Translations under genes and position numbers: made by a program
Notes under the pieces: generated by a model
Told to the model about the DNA's origin: nothing
Seen by the model: only the letters and a program-made list of their open reading frames with translations
Database searches by the model: none
In this document: positions 34,744 through 46,389 of the stretch, one piece after another
Layout of the letters: each line of letters begins with the position of its first letter
Position numbering within the stretch: position 1 is the first letter of the stretch
Source: Paratinospora sagittata
Taxonomy: Eukaryota; Streptophyta; Magnoliopsida; Ranunculales; Menispermaceae
Direction of reading: 5' to 3'
Length of the DNA: 64,000 bases
NCBI GenBank assembly: GCA_035771175.1
Contig: CM069602.1
Coordinates: forward strand, 11,287,501-11,351,500

Positions 34744-36504
34744 GGCCCTTTTATTTATTTTAGATTATGCTAAACACATTCCAATATCAACTTAATTATT
34801 ATTTTTGGGTTACTTGGGTATCTGGCTACACCCACTAATTTTAGGGGCAAGCCTCGATAAGCGAAAAAAATGACGTTCTTTTAACGAGTGTGTAGGTTCC
34901 CCTAATATGTTGTTCATGACACAAAAAACTTTTTTCTGGGCAAAAGCTGCGTTCATACTTTCTAACTATTTTGCCATCTTAATTATTTGGTAGTACGAAG
35001 ACATCATTTTCACTTAATTTGTTTGGTGATCATTTATGATCAATGACTTAGTTTTTTTTTTTTTTAACTTGAGTATTCGGGCTAATTTATATGTACCTGA
35101 CTAATTCCAATAGGATGATTTGTGGGTATCTCGTGAAACTCCAAAAAAATCTTTATCGGATTCATACCATAAAATAGATATAAAAGAATTAATCTCGGAA
35201 CATTTACCAAATAAAGACTTAGACAAGTCCCGTTCAACCACTTTGTCACATCAAACTTCGGTCCATAGTTTTTATTTAGATAACAGTTTTACTTGATCAA
35301 TTACTGGTATTAAGTTGGATAGTTATTCGAGTTTTTCTTTTTAATGCCTCTTAAATCTTTATTTGCATTAGAACTCATTAAAGTTTTTTGTTTCAAAGTT
35401 CGAATGACATTAAAGCACACATATCTCATCTATCATGTAAAAACAGACAAACATTTTGGTAGTACATATTATTTTTTAAATGGGACTACAGAACCATAAA
35501 TAACAATGCTTTATGTCAAAGTGATAAAGGCCCCATTCAATGGATAAACAAATATATATTTGTTTTTCTTTGGCCCACTATTTATAATTCATCTTTATTA
35601 TTTTTGAAAAAATGGGACCAATGCCACTTATCACATGTCAAATCAAGATTCATGAATCTTTGCTACCTATAATTTGTGGATATTTACCCGACCCTTTCCA
35701 TTTAGAATTTTAGATTATATTAATGTTATGTAGGTTATAATTATTATTTAATTATTTAACTAATTCTGTAATTTTTTACACTAGCTCTATTTTGCTTTTT
35801 CAAATTCCTATTTTCTATTGTAATTTGTAAGCAACTACTGAGAAAACACATTCAGATCACATAGTTATAAACATCCATATATAGGATCATACATTCATAT
35901 CAACATTCTATGGACTTTGACAATTTTGACACCAATATATGTTAATTTTTTGTGTGTAAATAATATTTTTCTGTCCTATGTTTTTTTTTCTACCATTTAT
36001 CTTTTGTCCATTATTCGTTGCTCTATTTTAAATTTAGAATAATTGTAAAATATTTACTCTTGCTTTCATTTCAAAACTTGTTTTTCAAAAAAGAAATGTA
36101 TTTTATCTTTATCATTTTTATTGATTTTTTATTTAATTTTTAATTTGATTCTATAACCAATAACAAATAAAACTATATAAAAGCTCACTTAAAAAATATG
36201 AAAACATATTAATAATAATAAATAATAGTATACTTTTCATTACATAATTTAAGACGATTTAACAACTTTTAAGTATAATAACCTTATTTTAGACAAAAAA
36301 ATTGTCAAATATAGGTTTTGAACCATTTGGATGTTTTGCATTTGCAATTCAAAACGTTCTTTTTTTGTATTTTACAATAGCATCCCTCTACCAATTTTTG
36401 TGTTTAAGGCATGTATTTGAAAAAAGTATTTTGAGTCCAAACACAAACACAATCTCAAACAGGGCCCAAAAAAAAGTATATTTCTAAATATTTTTCTAAT
36501 AATA
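33490..36504. other. Intergenic DNA, no gene seen
   Basis: It contains a T run of about 29 bases (34715-34743) and a T-rich run near 35051-35064. A stretch at 34258-34300 resembles a fragment of a tRNA head on the minus strand, too short to call. 36310-36475 has weak inverted ends (TTTGGATGTTTTG against CAAACAGGGCCC). The frames of 87, 61 and 96 residues here are non-coding. Confidence 0.5.
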
Positions 36505-36541
36505 ATAACAATAATATTAATAGAAATAACTACAAGTGAAA

Positions 36542-36756
36542 TAGTGTTTTTCGGATGTTTTGCATTTGAAGTATAAGTCATGGTTGAAAGGTGAATTCTC
36601 GATTTTGAATATGAGTTCGTGTTCACACTTATCTGCCCACTTTGGAAAGAGACGCCCAACAACTTTTATAATTTTTAACTTCAGAATAGTCTCATTCCCG
36701 GGTTAACGGGACACTAAAAGGTCGTGGACCTTTTAAAAGAAAATTAATTAATAATA
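36542..36756 (+). mobile_element. SINE-like element related to family 1, between long direct repeats
   Basis: The body has a B-box-like GAGTTCGTGTTC and a tail with AATAGTCTCATTCCCGGG, GGGACACTAAAAGGTCG and an AT-rich end, diverged from the family 1 tail. It is bordered by direct repeats of about 33 bp around ATAGAAATAACTACAAGTG (36505-36541) and ATAGAAATAATTACAAGTG (36757-36790), longer than usual target duplications. Confidence 0.5.
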
Positions 36757-37108
36757 ATAATATCAATAGAAATAATTACAAGTGAAAAGACAAAATTAAC
36801 CTTAAGAGGACAATGACAAAAATACCCTCAAAGTCAAAGAGTAAGGCTAATTTTCAGGGTAGAACGAGCTAGCTAGCAGCCAAAATGACTCACGTTTAAT
36901 ATTTTTATATTATCTGCAGCAATGCAACCCCGGAAAACGCCAACAACAATATATCTATTTTTTCGATTTTCTCAGCAAATATTTGTAATTTCGATGATGT
37001 CTTATCCATTTAAACTGCAATCCTACTCAGCGACGCGTTGCAGCCGTTTTAATGGATATATGTAATTTAATTTGTTTAATAACCTCCGCCGCCCTTCTCC
37101 TCCTCCTC

Positions 37109-37161
37109 AGCTTCACCTACTCCTTAGTTTCAAAAAAAAAAAAAAAAAGCTTCACCTACTC
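37109..37161 (+). mobile_element. Nearly empty retroinsertion upstream of the thioredoxin-like gene
   Basis: A perfect 14-bp duplication AGCTTCACCTACTC (37109-37122 and 37148-37161) encloses only 25 bases: CTTAGTTTC followed by a poly(A) tract. This is the footprint of target-primed reverse transcription that stopped almost at once, leaving the tail of a SINE, LINE or mRNA template. Confidence 0.75.
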
Positions 37162-37650
37162 TTCACCTCCCTATCGTTAGATCTTGACAATCAAAGTCTG
37201 GAGGAGAATCCAACGATCAATATGAGACCAGCTCTGTGTTCTTAAAACACTGTGGAGAACCAAAACCGCGAGCCAATAGAACCGTTTTGACAGCAATCAG
37301 GCGTCCTGCTCGAATTCGTTGTCATACTTGAAAAAAAATTATCCATTTTATTTTATTTTGATTCCTTTAAAAAACCCACCAAATTAAACCCTTCTTCTTC
37401 CATTTTCATCTCTTCTTCTTCTTCTTCTTCTGCTGAACTTTTTCCAATATTTTCAGTGATCTTTGCAGATTTTTCTTTCTATCTTTCTTTCTTTCTTTTT
37501 GGTGGATTTTGATTTCTTGGTTTTCTTGGATTGGGACTTGGAAAAAGTGGGTAGTTTTTAGTTTTTTCAATTATTGCAGAAAATTGGTGGTTTTTGATCG
37601 AAAAGGGCAAGTGGGTTTGTGAGATACTGTAGTTTTTCTTGTTGGAAGCC

Positions 37651-39093
37651 ATGGCTAGCTCTTCTTTGTGCATGTCTTCTGGGTCGACTGGGACACTTGG
37701 CCTTGGGTTGAACACAAAAAGGGCTTTTGATTCTTCTTCCTCTTCTGTGACTTCTCTTCGATTTACAGAATCCAGAACCGTAGATCTCCCGTTATTGAAG
37801 AACGAATTTAAGGGAAAACAAGCTCTGCTTTCGGATCAAACGGGTGTTCTAAATGATTGGAATTCTAAAACATCTGCAAATATCCCTGTTCATGTACGTA
37901 TGTGAGAGTCTTTGCTTCAGATTTTTTGGTTCTGTTTTTTTCATCTTCTCTGTTTTCTGTTCCTTGAAATTGCGTTAATTTAGTTATTGTTTAACAGGCG
38001 TCAATGAGCGTGAGCCGTGCGTTGAGATGGTGGGAGAAAACCGTTAAACCCAACATGATTGAGATCAAATCTGCTCAAGAGCTTCATGAATCCTTAAGAA
38101 CTGCAGGAGATCAGCTTGTTATCATCGATTTCTACTCCCCTGGATGTGGAGGCTGCAAAGCTTTGCATCCCAAGGTAATAGATTTAACTTAAATCAACAA
38201 TTTGACTAATGTTCTTCATGCCGTGTTTCAAGTTTTTTTTTTTTTTCTTTTTTTTGGGGAGGTGTATGGGAGGACCGAAATAATAGTCCTACAATACGGC
38301 AAGTTCATTAAAAATCTGACCCTCGTTGGCAAAGAGTGAAACATTGACGCAATGACATCTAAAGTTTGCATTCATTGAAATATCACCTTATACATATTAG
38401 ATCACCTTGAATCAATATCTTGGTACATGACTCAAAATAATGTAATGGTGCATTACTAAAAATGTACCATGAATGTCACTTTAATTTTATTTTTTTTTGT
38501 AATTATTGTTATTTGATCTTTTTTCTCTTTTAATTTACAGATCTGCCAGCTCGCAGAGTTGAACCCAAATGCTCTGTTCTTCAAAGTTAATTACGAGGAA
38601 CTCAAATCCATGTGTTACAGTCTCAACATCCATGTTCTTCCCTTCTTCCGGCTTTACAGAGGAGCAGAGGGTCGCGTGTGCAGCTTCAGCTGCACAAATG
38701 CAACTGTAGGGCTCAGATTTTTTTTTTTTTTTCTAATCAAATCGACCCATCTCGTTAAAGTTCGTTTGAAATTATAAACTGGGTCATTGTTTTTTTGGAT
38801 TTTTACTCTGTTTTTTTTCATGCAATTACCAGATCAAGAAGTTCAAAGATGCATTGGCAAAGCATGGAACAGAGAGATGTAGCCTTGGACCAGCCAAAGG
38901 GCTTGAAGAGTCTGAGCTGAGAGTATTAGCTGCAAAAGGGGAGATTTCATTGGATTATCTTTCTAGATCTATTAGCAGCAAAGAAGAAATGGGAGATTTG
39001 ATTCTTGGAGAAAGAGATTTGTCAAATTCTTTCAGCAGTAATAGAGCTCATAAGCTGGAATTGATTAATGAGAAAGTAGCAATGGTGGCATGA
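37651..39093 (+). CDS. Chloroplast thioredoxin-like protein, ACHT/Trx-like 1 type
   Basis: Four exons (37651-37893, 37998-38174, 38541-38705, 38833-39093) encode 281 residues. The serine-rich first 60 or so residues form a likely plastid transit peptide. The thioredoxin fold follows, with active site GCGGC in SPGCGGCKALHPK (Cys131 and Cys134) in place of the usual WCGPC, and the cis-proline loop HVLPFF (Pro174). The block NYEELKSMCYSLNIHVLPFF and the C-terminal GRVCSFSCTNAT segment are typical of the atypical Cys/His-rich thioredoxins. In Arabidopsis these oxidise or reduce plastid targets such as 2-Cys peroxiredoxin and ADP-glucose pyrophosphorylase; the precise target here is unknown. I chose the Met at 37651 over one 4 codons upstream because GCCATGGCTAGC gives a better initiation context and a typical MAS start. 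The leader is long and CT-rich. Confidence 0.95.
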
Positions 39094-40697
39094 AGAAGGA
39101 ATTATTAGGCTTATTGACAACTTTTTTTAGCAATTTGAATGTGTAAAGCTTTTTTTTTGTTTTCATAAGCAGGCTTCTGGTTTTCTGAATTAAGCCTGTG
39201 GATTTAGTTCGAATTTTTGGGTTTTGATTGATTGGAAGGATGATGAATCTTGTTCTCTAGTAAAAATGAAGCAAAGCTAGAGTAACAATTTCTCAACTAC
39301 CTTTTGGGAATTTTTCTTTATGAATTTTAATAAGGAATTAATAAGAATGGAGCCTAATGCATGAGAATTTCAAGTGTTTCAATGAAGAGTCAGTTGTGGG
39401 TAGTAATTGAGTTGGATCACTTTTCATGATCCATGGATTTTATTTTATTTTTTGTTAAATATTGCTTTTGTGACAATGAAATGTCATGTACAAATGGGAC
39501 AAAAATGCAATGGTTTTGAGATGGGGAAATTGATTTTTTTGAGAACCAACGCCCAATGAGTACGCAAGGCTACCGTGTCCATTGGATTACACTCGTGCGC
39601 CGTTCTAGCACTGGTCAGTGGTCTTTGTTATAGTTTGAAATACTTTTTTTATGAATTTTTCTTTTTTTTTAACTACTTGCACAAATAGTTTATAAGGCTT
39701 ATCTTTCCATGATTTCCGATGAGACCATCAAATGAGAGACTCCAGAGAAATTAAATTGAATAATTAAAAATATATATATATATATCACATGGGTGCCACT
39801 GCTAGCACTCAATTTTTTTAATGTTATGAAATTACGTGTGTATTGTATAACATTTTTAAAATATTTAAAAATAAATAGGTATCAACATAAAAAAAATAGT
39901 GTTTGGACTAGGACTCAGACCATATATATATATAACATTACTCTCTTAAATAAATAAAAGGAGGTCTGGCACATTTGAGTAATTAAAAGTAGGGACCTCG
40001 GGAAGATGGAGCAAAAGTTCATAAATAAAAAATTATTTTATATATAGTAAATATTAATCTAATTGTAAAATTTTATATATTAATTAAATTATTTATTACA
40101 TACTTCAAAATATATAAAACATTAATATCTTATGGATATGCATATGTAGTTGTACATACAGTTACAAAATTTGTAGTTGATTAACATTTTCCTATATATA
40201 TATATGTTGGGTGTCAACATTATTTTTTAACACTAGTATCAAGCTTCTTTAAATATTTTAGAGATGCGCATATGTTGCTCAACATCTCCAAATATATGTG
40301 TATTTCTAAAATATCTAAAAAAAGTTAGGTGTCAATATCAAAAAATAGCGTGGATACATACAAATTTAGATGGAAATATGTACACTATTTCCTACAAAAG
40401 CTGGCATGGCAAACAACGTGAGATTTAAAGGTGGCAATTATTACTGTGTTAAAGGTTTTCTTTTTTTCTTATTTTTTTTTGGGACAACTTTGTGTTAAAG
40501 GTTAGAGTTTAGGAAAAGATTGTCATGCATTAAATAAGAGGGAGAATGAAACAACGTAACATTTTTCTAACCTAAAGGTTACTGGTTTGTGTGCTTGTGC
40601 TTTGCCCGTCCTTGTATATAAATCTATGTGTAGTTCTATAAGAAATAAAATATAATATAATTTCTTGCAATACATAATTATACCAATATGACTTCAT
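39094..40697. other. Intergenic DNA before the LINE, no gene seen
   Basis: The first 200 bases are likely 3' UTR. (TA)n runs occur at about 39771-39784 and 40196-40204. Three loosely related segments around GGTGTCAACAT/GGTATCAACATAAAA occur near 39877, 40208 and 40327 and may mark a decayed repeat. Nothing else is recognised. Confidence 0.45.
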
Positions 40698-40838
40698 GAA
40701 GCTTTTCTAATCTAAGTCCTCTCCCTTGGGGTGAGAGTCTAGTTCTCCGTATGTAAGTTTTGGTTCTACCGTAATGGTAGCTTTGGGGTAAATTTTCTCC
40801 CATGGTTTTCTCTTGTTTTTCCATTATTTTCTTCTGTT

Positions 40839-42483
40839 ATGGAGGGGGGGTTTGAAAATCTATGGAAATCTCTATTGATTACGGTGAAGGAAACGGAGGT
40901 GTTGGAAATGGATGAGATCACCTCAAAAGAAGAAATAGAAGACCTAAACCTTTGCCTTTATGCAAAGGTTATCACGTTAAGGAGAATCAACAAGAAAGCT
41001 TTTAAGAGGACTATGAAGCAAGCGTGTTCCCCAACTTGGAAGATGTCGATGATCGAGGTTGAGACTGAAATTTTTCTAGTCCATTTCAGTCATGCCATAG
41101 ATCGGAGAAGAGTGCTCGCGAATGCTCCTTTGTCGCCTTATTAGAAGTCACTGCTACGGGTAAAGCAACTGAGGCGAAGCTATTCAATGTTAAACTATGG
41201 GTTCATGTTTTTAATCTTCCTATTATATACATGAACCGAAGAATGGGAGAGAAAATTGGCAATACGCTTTGAGGCTTTGTTGAAATGGGGGATGACTAAG
41301 AAGGAAAGTTTTGGGGGAAATCTCATTGTTTGAAAACGACGATCGATGTCTCAAAGCCTTTGGGAAGGGAAATCAAGATGAGATTAAACCAAGATGAATA
41401 ACCAGTATGGGTGGAGTTAAAATATGAGAAGCTTCCAGGATTTTGTTACGTTTGTGCTATGGTCGATCACATGATGAGGAGATGGGAGGAAAATGAAAGT
41501 GAAAGCAAAAACCAGAACTCAGGGGTTTTGGGATATGGGAGCTGGCTAAGATACCAGGCGACGGGGAGAAAATTTTTGCAGTGGGGACAAAGTAAAAATA
41601 AATCACAAAGCTCACCAAATCTCCATAATGATGGATCGAAAAAGCAGGAGTCACCGGAATGTTCCAATGGGAAAGAAAACAGTTTGGTGTTATCAGTATC
41701 CTCGCCGAAAAACCAGCTTTCTGGTAAGTCGGTTTAAGGAAACAACTGTGAAGGCGAAGCAAGGGAGGCGATGGTACGACCAAACACTTAAACGGGCAAA
41801 AACTATCAACGTATGGAAAGGAACTTGACTACTCAGCAAGTGAGGTCGTACAACACGTCTACAAAAGTGAGCTGTAAGGAAGGGATGGACATCTTGGGAG
41901 CCAACGAGGAAAGGACAAATGGCGAAAAGGGAGAAATTGTTGAAAATGCTGAAAAGAAATATCAGGTACTGGGCACAATGAATAAGGACATAAGACAAAA
42001 AGGGATGGAAAAAGTGAGTAGTAGTTGGGCATTGGACTGTGTTCCTGGAGGAAATATCACCAAAATAACGACAAAAGAAGATGACGTTCAGTCAGAGCAA
42101 AATCAAAAAGGAAATCTTCTAGGCAGAAAAGAAATAGACGTGGAAGAATGGAAAGGTCCAGGTCTAGTCTCTAATCAAATGCAAGGTGGGGGGATTGATT
42201 CAAAACAAGGTGATAGTTGCCCAGTAAATCCATTGGGAAAACTGAGATAGCTCAGATGGAGGAGATTGAGACTGACGCTAGTTATAAACCAGAGGGTAGG
42301 AGAAACATTATTGGACTAGCGATGGAGACTGGTAAAGGCAAGGAGAAAATGCATCCAGAGAGCCAGGAAAGAGGAAACGAGATAGGAGTAGGGAGGAAAA
42401 GAAGCAGAGAAATGGCTGAGGAAGAAGACGAAAATCTGATGATATCGGCGAGACCCGGTCAACGGTCTCACCGGACGCAATGA
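40839..42483 (+). pseudogene. LINE ORF1, gag-like with DUF4283 and zinc knuckle
   Basis: The first 100 residues (MEGGFENLWKSLLITVKETE and on) resemble the DUF4283 RNA-binding domain of plant L1 ORF1. After a frame change, VWVELKYEKLPGFCYVCAMV with a following His (DHMMRR) is a damaged CCHC_4 zinc knuckle. The C-terminal part is low-complexity, rich in Lys, Glu and Ser. The frame is broken several times. Its last stop TGA overlaps the ORF2 start as ATGA at 42480-42483, a common coupling in these elements. Confidence 0.75.
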
Positions 42484-43839
42484 GTATCATAAGTTGGAAT
42501 GTTCGGGGGCTTGGGAATCCTCGAACATTCAGAGATCTGCGCACTGTGGTGCAAAGACAAGATCCCAGAATAATTTTCCTGATGGAAGCCAGATTACAAC
42601 AAAATAGGTGCGAACGTTTATGGGCCTCTCTTGGTTTTGATGGAATGATAGCGAGTCCTAAGGTGGGTAATAGTGGTAGGATTATTCTACTGTGGAAAAA
42701 CTTTCTCAAAAATTCTCTTTTTTGTATGTCTAAGGGCCACATTGATGTTTGGGTTGAGAAAGGGGGTGAGGACAGATGGCGTTTAACGAGCTTCTAAGGG
42801 GAACCTGAATCTGCTAACCATCATGTCTCTTGAGAGCTGCTGAAAAGGCTTAATGATTTCTCGTGCTCAGATTGGTTGATAGTGGGCAACTTCAAGGACG
42901 TTCTTTTTCAACATGAAAAACAGGGGGGGTACCCAAGATCTCAGTCAGCTATGGACAAGTTTTGGGAGTCAATCGAGGTTTGTGATATATTGGATTTGGG
43001 GTTCACTGGCCCTCCTTTCACATGAAACAACAGGAGAAAGGGGGTGGCAAACATAAGGGAACGAATTGATCGTGTTTTTTGTTCGGCAGATTGGAGGTTG
43101 CGGTTTCCTAAAACAACTTGCATCCATCTTGATTACATGTCATCTGATCACAAACCAATTAAAATCATGAGAGAAGTAAATTTTGTGCTTTCCCTCCCCC
43201 CCCAAGTAGGAAAAAGAAACATTTTGAGGCCCCTTTGGGTTGGGGACAGTGAGGCTGAAGAGATTATAAAAAAGGTTTGGGGTTTCTGAGGAGACGTAAG
43301 ACCAGATGTAGTGGCTCTGGCACAAAATGAGCACTACATGTCGAACTGCTTCAATGGGGTATGGAAAAATATGGGAAGATCTCGAAGAAGATTGAAGAGG
43401 TGAGAAAGACTCTCAACAGACTCTATGATGGCGTTCAAGTTGAAAAGAAATGGAATGTGATAAAATCTTTAGAAGCAAAGTTAGAGAAGTTACAGTTAAA
43501 AGAAGAAGTTTTCTAGGGTCAAAGGGCAAAAACAAGTTGGCTGAAGCATAGGGATAAGAACACTAAGTATTTCTATGCAAAGACCAAGGCGAGGCAGAAG
43601 ACAAATTAGATAAAGAAGCTCAAAAATGAGGCGGGGTTTTGGGAAAGGGATGAAGTCCGGATTAAACAGATCATGGTCGACATTTTTGAGGATATGTTTA
43701 CATATGTGGATCCACCAATGTCAAAAATCAAATATGCTCTTAAAGGAATGGACAGTGTAGTGACAAACGAGATGAATAATCAACTAAGTCTTCCATTCAT
43801 AGCAAGGGAGGTAAAAGAGGTTTTATTTTCCATGGGTCC
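42480..43839 (+). pseudogene. LINE ORF2 part 1: endonuclease and start of reverse transcriptase region
   Basis: It begins MSIISWNVRGLGNPRTFRDL, the classical start of the APE-like endonuclease of plant L1 elements. LMEARL, then WLIVGNFKDVLF and FTGPPFT, RIDRVFCSADWR, and the YMSSDHKPI end of the domain follow, with several stops in between (for example near 42797 and 43024). The linker towards the reverse transcriptase is frame-shifted. It stops at the LTR element inserted after 43839. Confidence 0.8.
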
Positions 43840-45002
43840 TGTCACGACGCCCCTGACGTAGGCAGACGTCATGACCGGCACAGTATACTATACACTGTAC
43901 ATACCCAAATACAGTATATAATACACTGTCAGCCTTCACGTACTCTCACAATAATACCCAAATACTTTAGTAATTTTTTTTTTATACCACAAATCAAATT
44001 CAATATAGATCTCTATCATCATTTCATTCATTCCACAAATTAAAGTCTCACATGATAAATATCTATGATCATCTCATTTCATCAGATAGTATTACCACAC
44101 AACCCATCTAGGTGATATTACATATATATATTGTGTGATAATTATACATATCAAAATAATAAAAATATGATCTATTTCCTCCATGTATACGTGCACGTAC
44201 CAGACGAAGGTTCACGTGATTATCACTCACGGATTTTTCCTTTTCCCTTCGACTCAATACCTGAAATATTGGAGGAAAGAGGGTGAGCAATCAACAGCTC
44301 AGTGAATATAGTTCTTGAGATGACAATTATATACATTTATAGAAATATGACATTTAAAATCATTTCAAACGCTTATTCAACACATGCATCATTCAATGAA
44401 TATAGCATACATGTCAACAACATAAATTGCATGAGTTTTCAATAATACAATGCACAATCTCCCTCCTCTGCAAGGTAAGAGAGCGGGTCTAACCCTCGTA
44501 TGGCCGTACAAGGTAGACACAGCTTCTCATCACCCAATTCACAGTCATTTCAAGGATCGCAACCCTTGTTAGGACAGACCTACTAACAATGAGGACTCGC
44601 AAAACCTCATCTGGGTCTAATTCCTAACGAAATGACAATGAGGAATCACAAAACCTCATCATTAAAAACTCCAATTGCTAAAATCAGTTTGCATGATCCA
44701 TAAAACTCAATGTATATATAATTATAACATGCATACAATCAAACATTTTATATACGTACAATGTCATACAAGAACCAAATCAAGAAAACTATACTCACAG
44801 TGGTTACACGGGGTTTCTCTAAAATCAAGCAACAATGTTGCTTCCTCAAGAGCGTTTGTCCATGCCCTTAAGCTCTCAATTTAAACACTGAAATGACCAT
44901 AGATTATCATGAGAATCATCATTTACCATTTCGGTAGCTACTAGAATAACAACTCACTGTTCACAGTACTATTCATTTTTTTACTATTCACTATTCACTA
45001 TT

Positions 45003-45036
<34 letters not shown>

Positions 45037-46250
45037 ACTATTCACTATTCACTATTTACTATTTACTATTTATTTTTACTATTCATCCAAAAGATGTAAA
45101 TTGTATTAAAATTGTCAATTGGTCTCCAAACATTATAAAATTGAATCTAATCACATATTCGGGGTTCTACAGGTCCAGGGAGCGTTTTTCTACCTTCCTA
45201 GCGGGTTTTCATTCACGTTGGGGTCAAAACCCCAATTTTTTGAAAACGCCGTAAAACGGCTCCCACAACAAAATTACTCCGCTAGAAAGGTTACATCTAG
45301 CTTAGATAGTAATTTTACGACGAAAAATAACAAAAAATAGCTTACCACAGGTTCGGATCTCCATTCGTTTCCCCTTCTTTCTTCCTTCCTTCCTTTCCTT
45401 TCTCTCTGTCGGCTCGTTCTTCTCTCTGCAGCAACTCATTTCTCTTCCTTTCTGTTTCATTTCATTTTTTTTTATTCCTTGTTGCACACGTTGGAAGCAA
45501 CTAAGGATATTTTCATTTCATTTTTTTTTTATTCCTTGTTGCACACGTTGGAAGCAACTAAGGATATTTTTATTTATTTTTTGTATTTTATTTTTTATTT
45601 TATTTAGATTTATATATACTAATGATTTCATGCACCTTGACTCCCTTTATTAACTAACTCCTCCATCAAATTTCATTAAATTCATTCAATCATAATCAAA
45701 TCCACATTTTTAATTAACCAACCCCATAAATTACTCAATTTAATTCACCTTCATTTTTTTTATAGGATGATTCCATGCACCTTGACTCCCTTTATTAACT
45801 AACTCCATCAAATTTCATTAAATTCATTCAATCATAATCAAATTCACATTTTTAATTAACCAGCCCCATAAATTACTCAATTTAATTCACCTTCATTTTT
45901 TTTATAGGATGATTCCATGCACCTTGACTCCCTTTATTAACTAACTCCTCCATCAAATTTCATTAAATTCATTCAATCATAATCAAATCCACATTTTTAA
46001 TTAACCAGCCCCATAAATTACTCAATTTAATTCACCTTCATTTTTTTTATAGGATGATCTCATATGTATCATCTTCATTTCATAATTTTATTTATTTACT
46101 AATCATACACGCGTATATTTAGCGTATACGTATCAAATACGTATATTATCACGTACATATTTAGCTCATACGTATAAAATACATATATTATACATCTCGA
46201 TATACGCGTACTTCAATGTATGTATTTAATTAAAATTACGGGATGTTACA
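43840..46250 (-). repeat. 3' LTR of the gypsy element (2411 bp)
   Basis: On the minus strand it starts TGTAACATCCCGTAATTTTA and ends GTCGTGACA. It holds a CTATTCA-type microsatellite (about 44955-45075), a short duplication around GTTGCACACGTTGGAAGCAA, and three tandem units of about 143 bp (45623-45766, 45767-45908, 45909-46052). The 5' LTR has only one such unit. Confidence 0.93.
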
Positions 46251-46265
46251 ATCTTCCCAACTTAA
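46251..46265 (-). other. Polypurine tract of the gypsy element
   Basis: On the minus strand AAGTTGGGAAGAT directly precedes the 3' LTR. This is where plus-strand DNA synthesis would be primed. Confidence 0.7.
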
Positions 46266-46308
46266 AGAATTTCGTCCTCGAAATTTAACAGATAAGGAGA
46301 AATGTACC

Positions 46309-46389
46309 TCAAGTGGTAAAGAGATCAGGAAATGTCTCCCACATCCAGTCCTCGCGTTCCCAAGTCTGCTCCTCATTATCATGAAATTG
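46309..46389 (-). pseudogene. Severed chromodomain tail of the gypsy polyprotein
   Basis: In frame behind the TGA that ends pol (46390-46392), 26 more codons read QFHDNEEQTWEREDWMWETF and onward to a TGA at 46309-46311. EEQTWERED matches the second half of a chromodomain; its first half ([19 protein letters not shown]) is at the end of the pol frame. One premature stop thus cuts the domain in two. Confidence 0.7.

Noticed and set aside
41457..41783. Minus-strand frames of 108 and 101 residues in the LINE
   Set aside because: They are antisense to the recognisable ORF1 of the LINE and have no family resemblance.
44955..45075. CRISPR-like array of short regular repeats
   Set aside because: The repeats are a CTATTCA-type microsatellite within a plant LTR, without unique spacers.
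45119..45340. Frame of 73 residues present twice (also at 52372-52593)
   Set aside because: Both copies lie in the two LTRs and are antisense to the element; repetition follows from the LTRs and is no sign of a gene.
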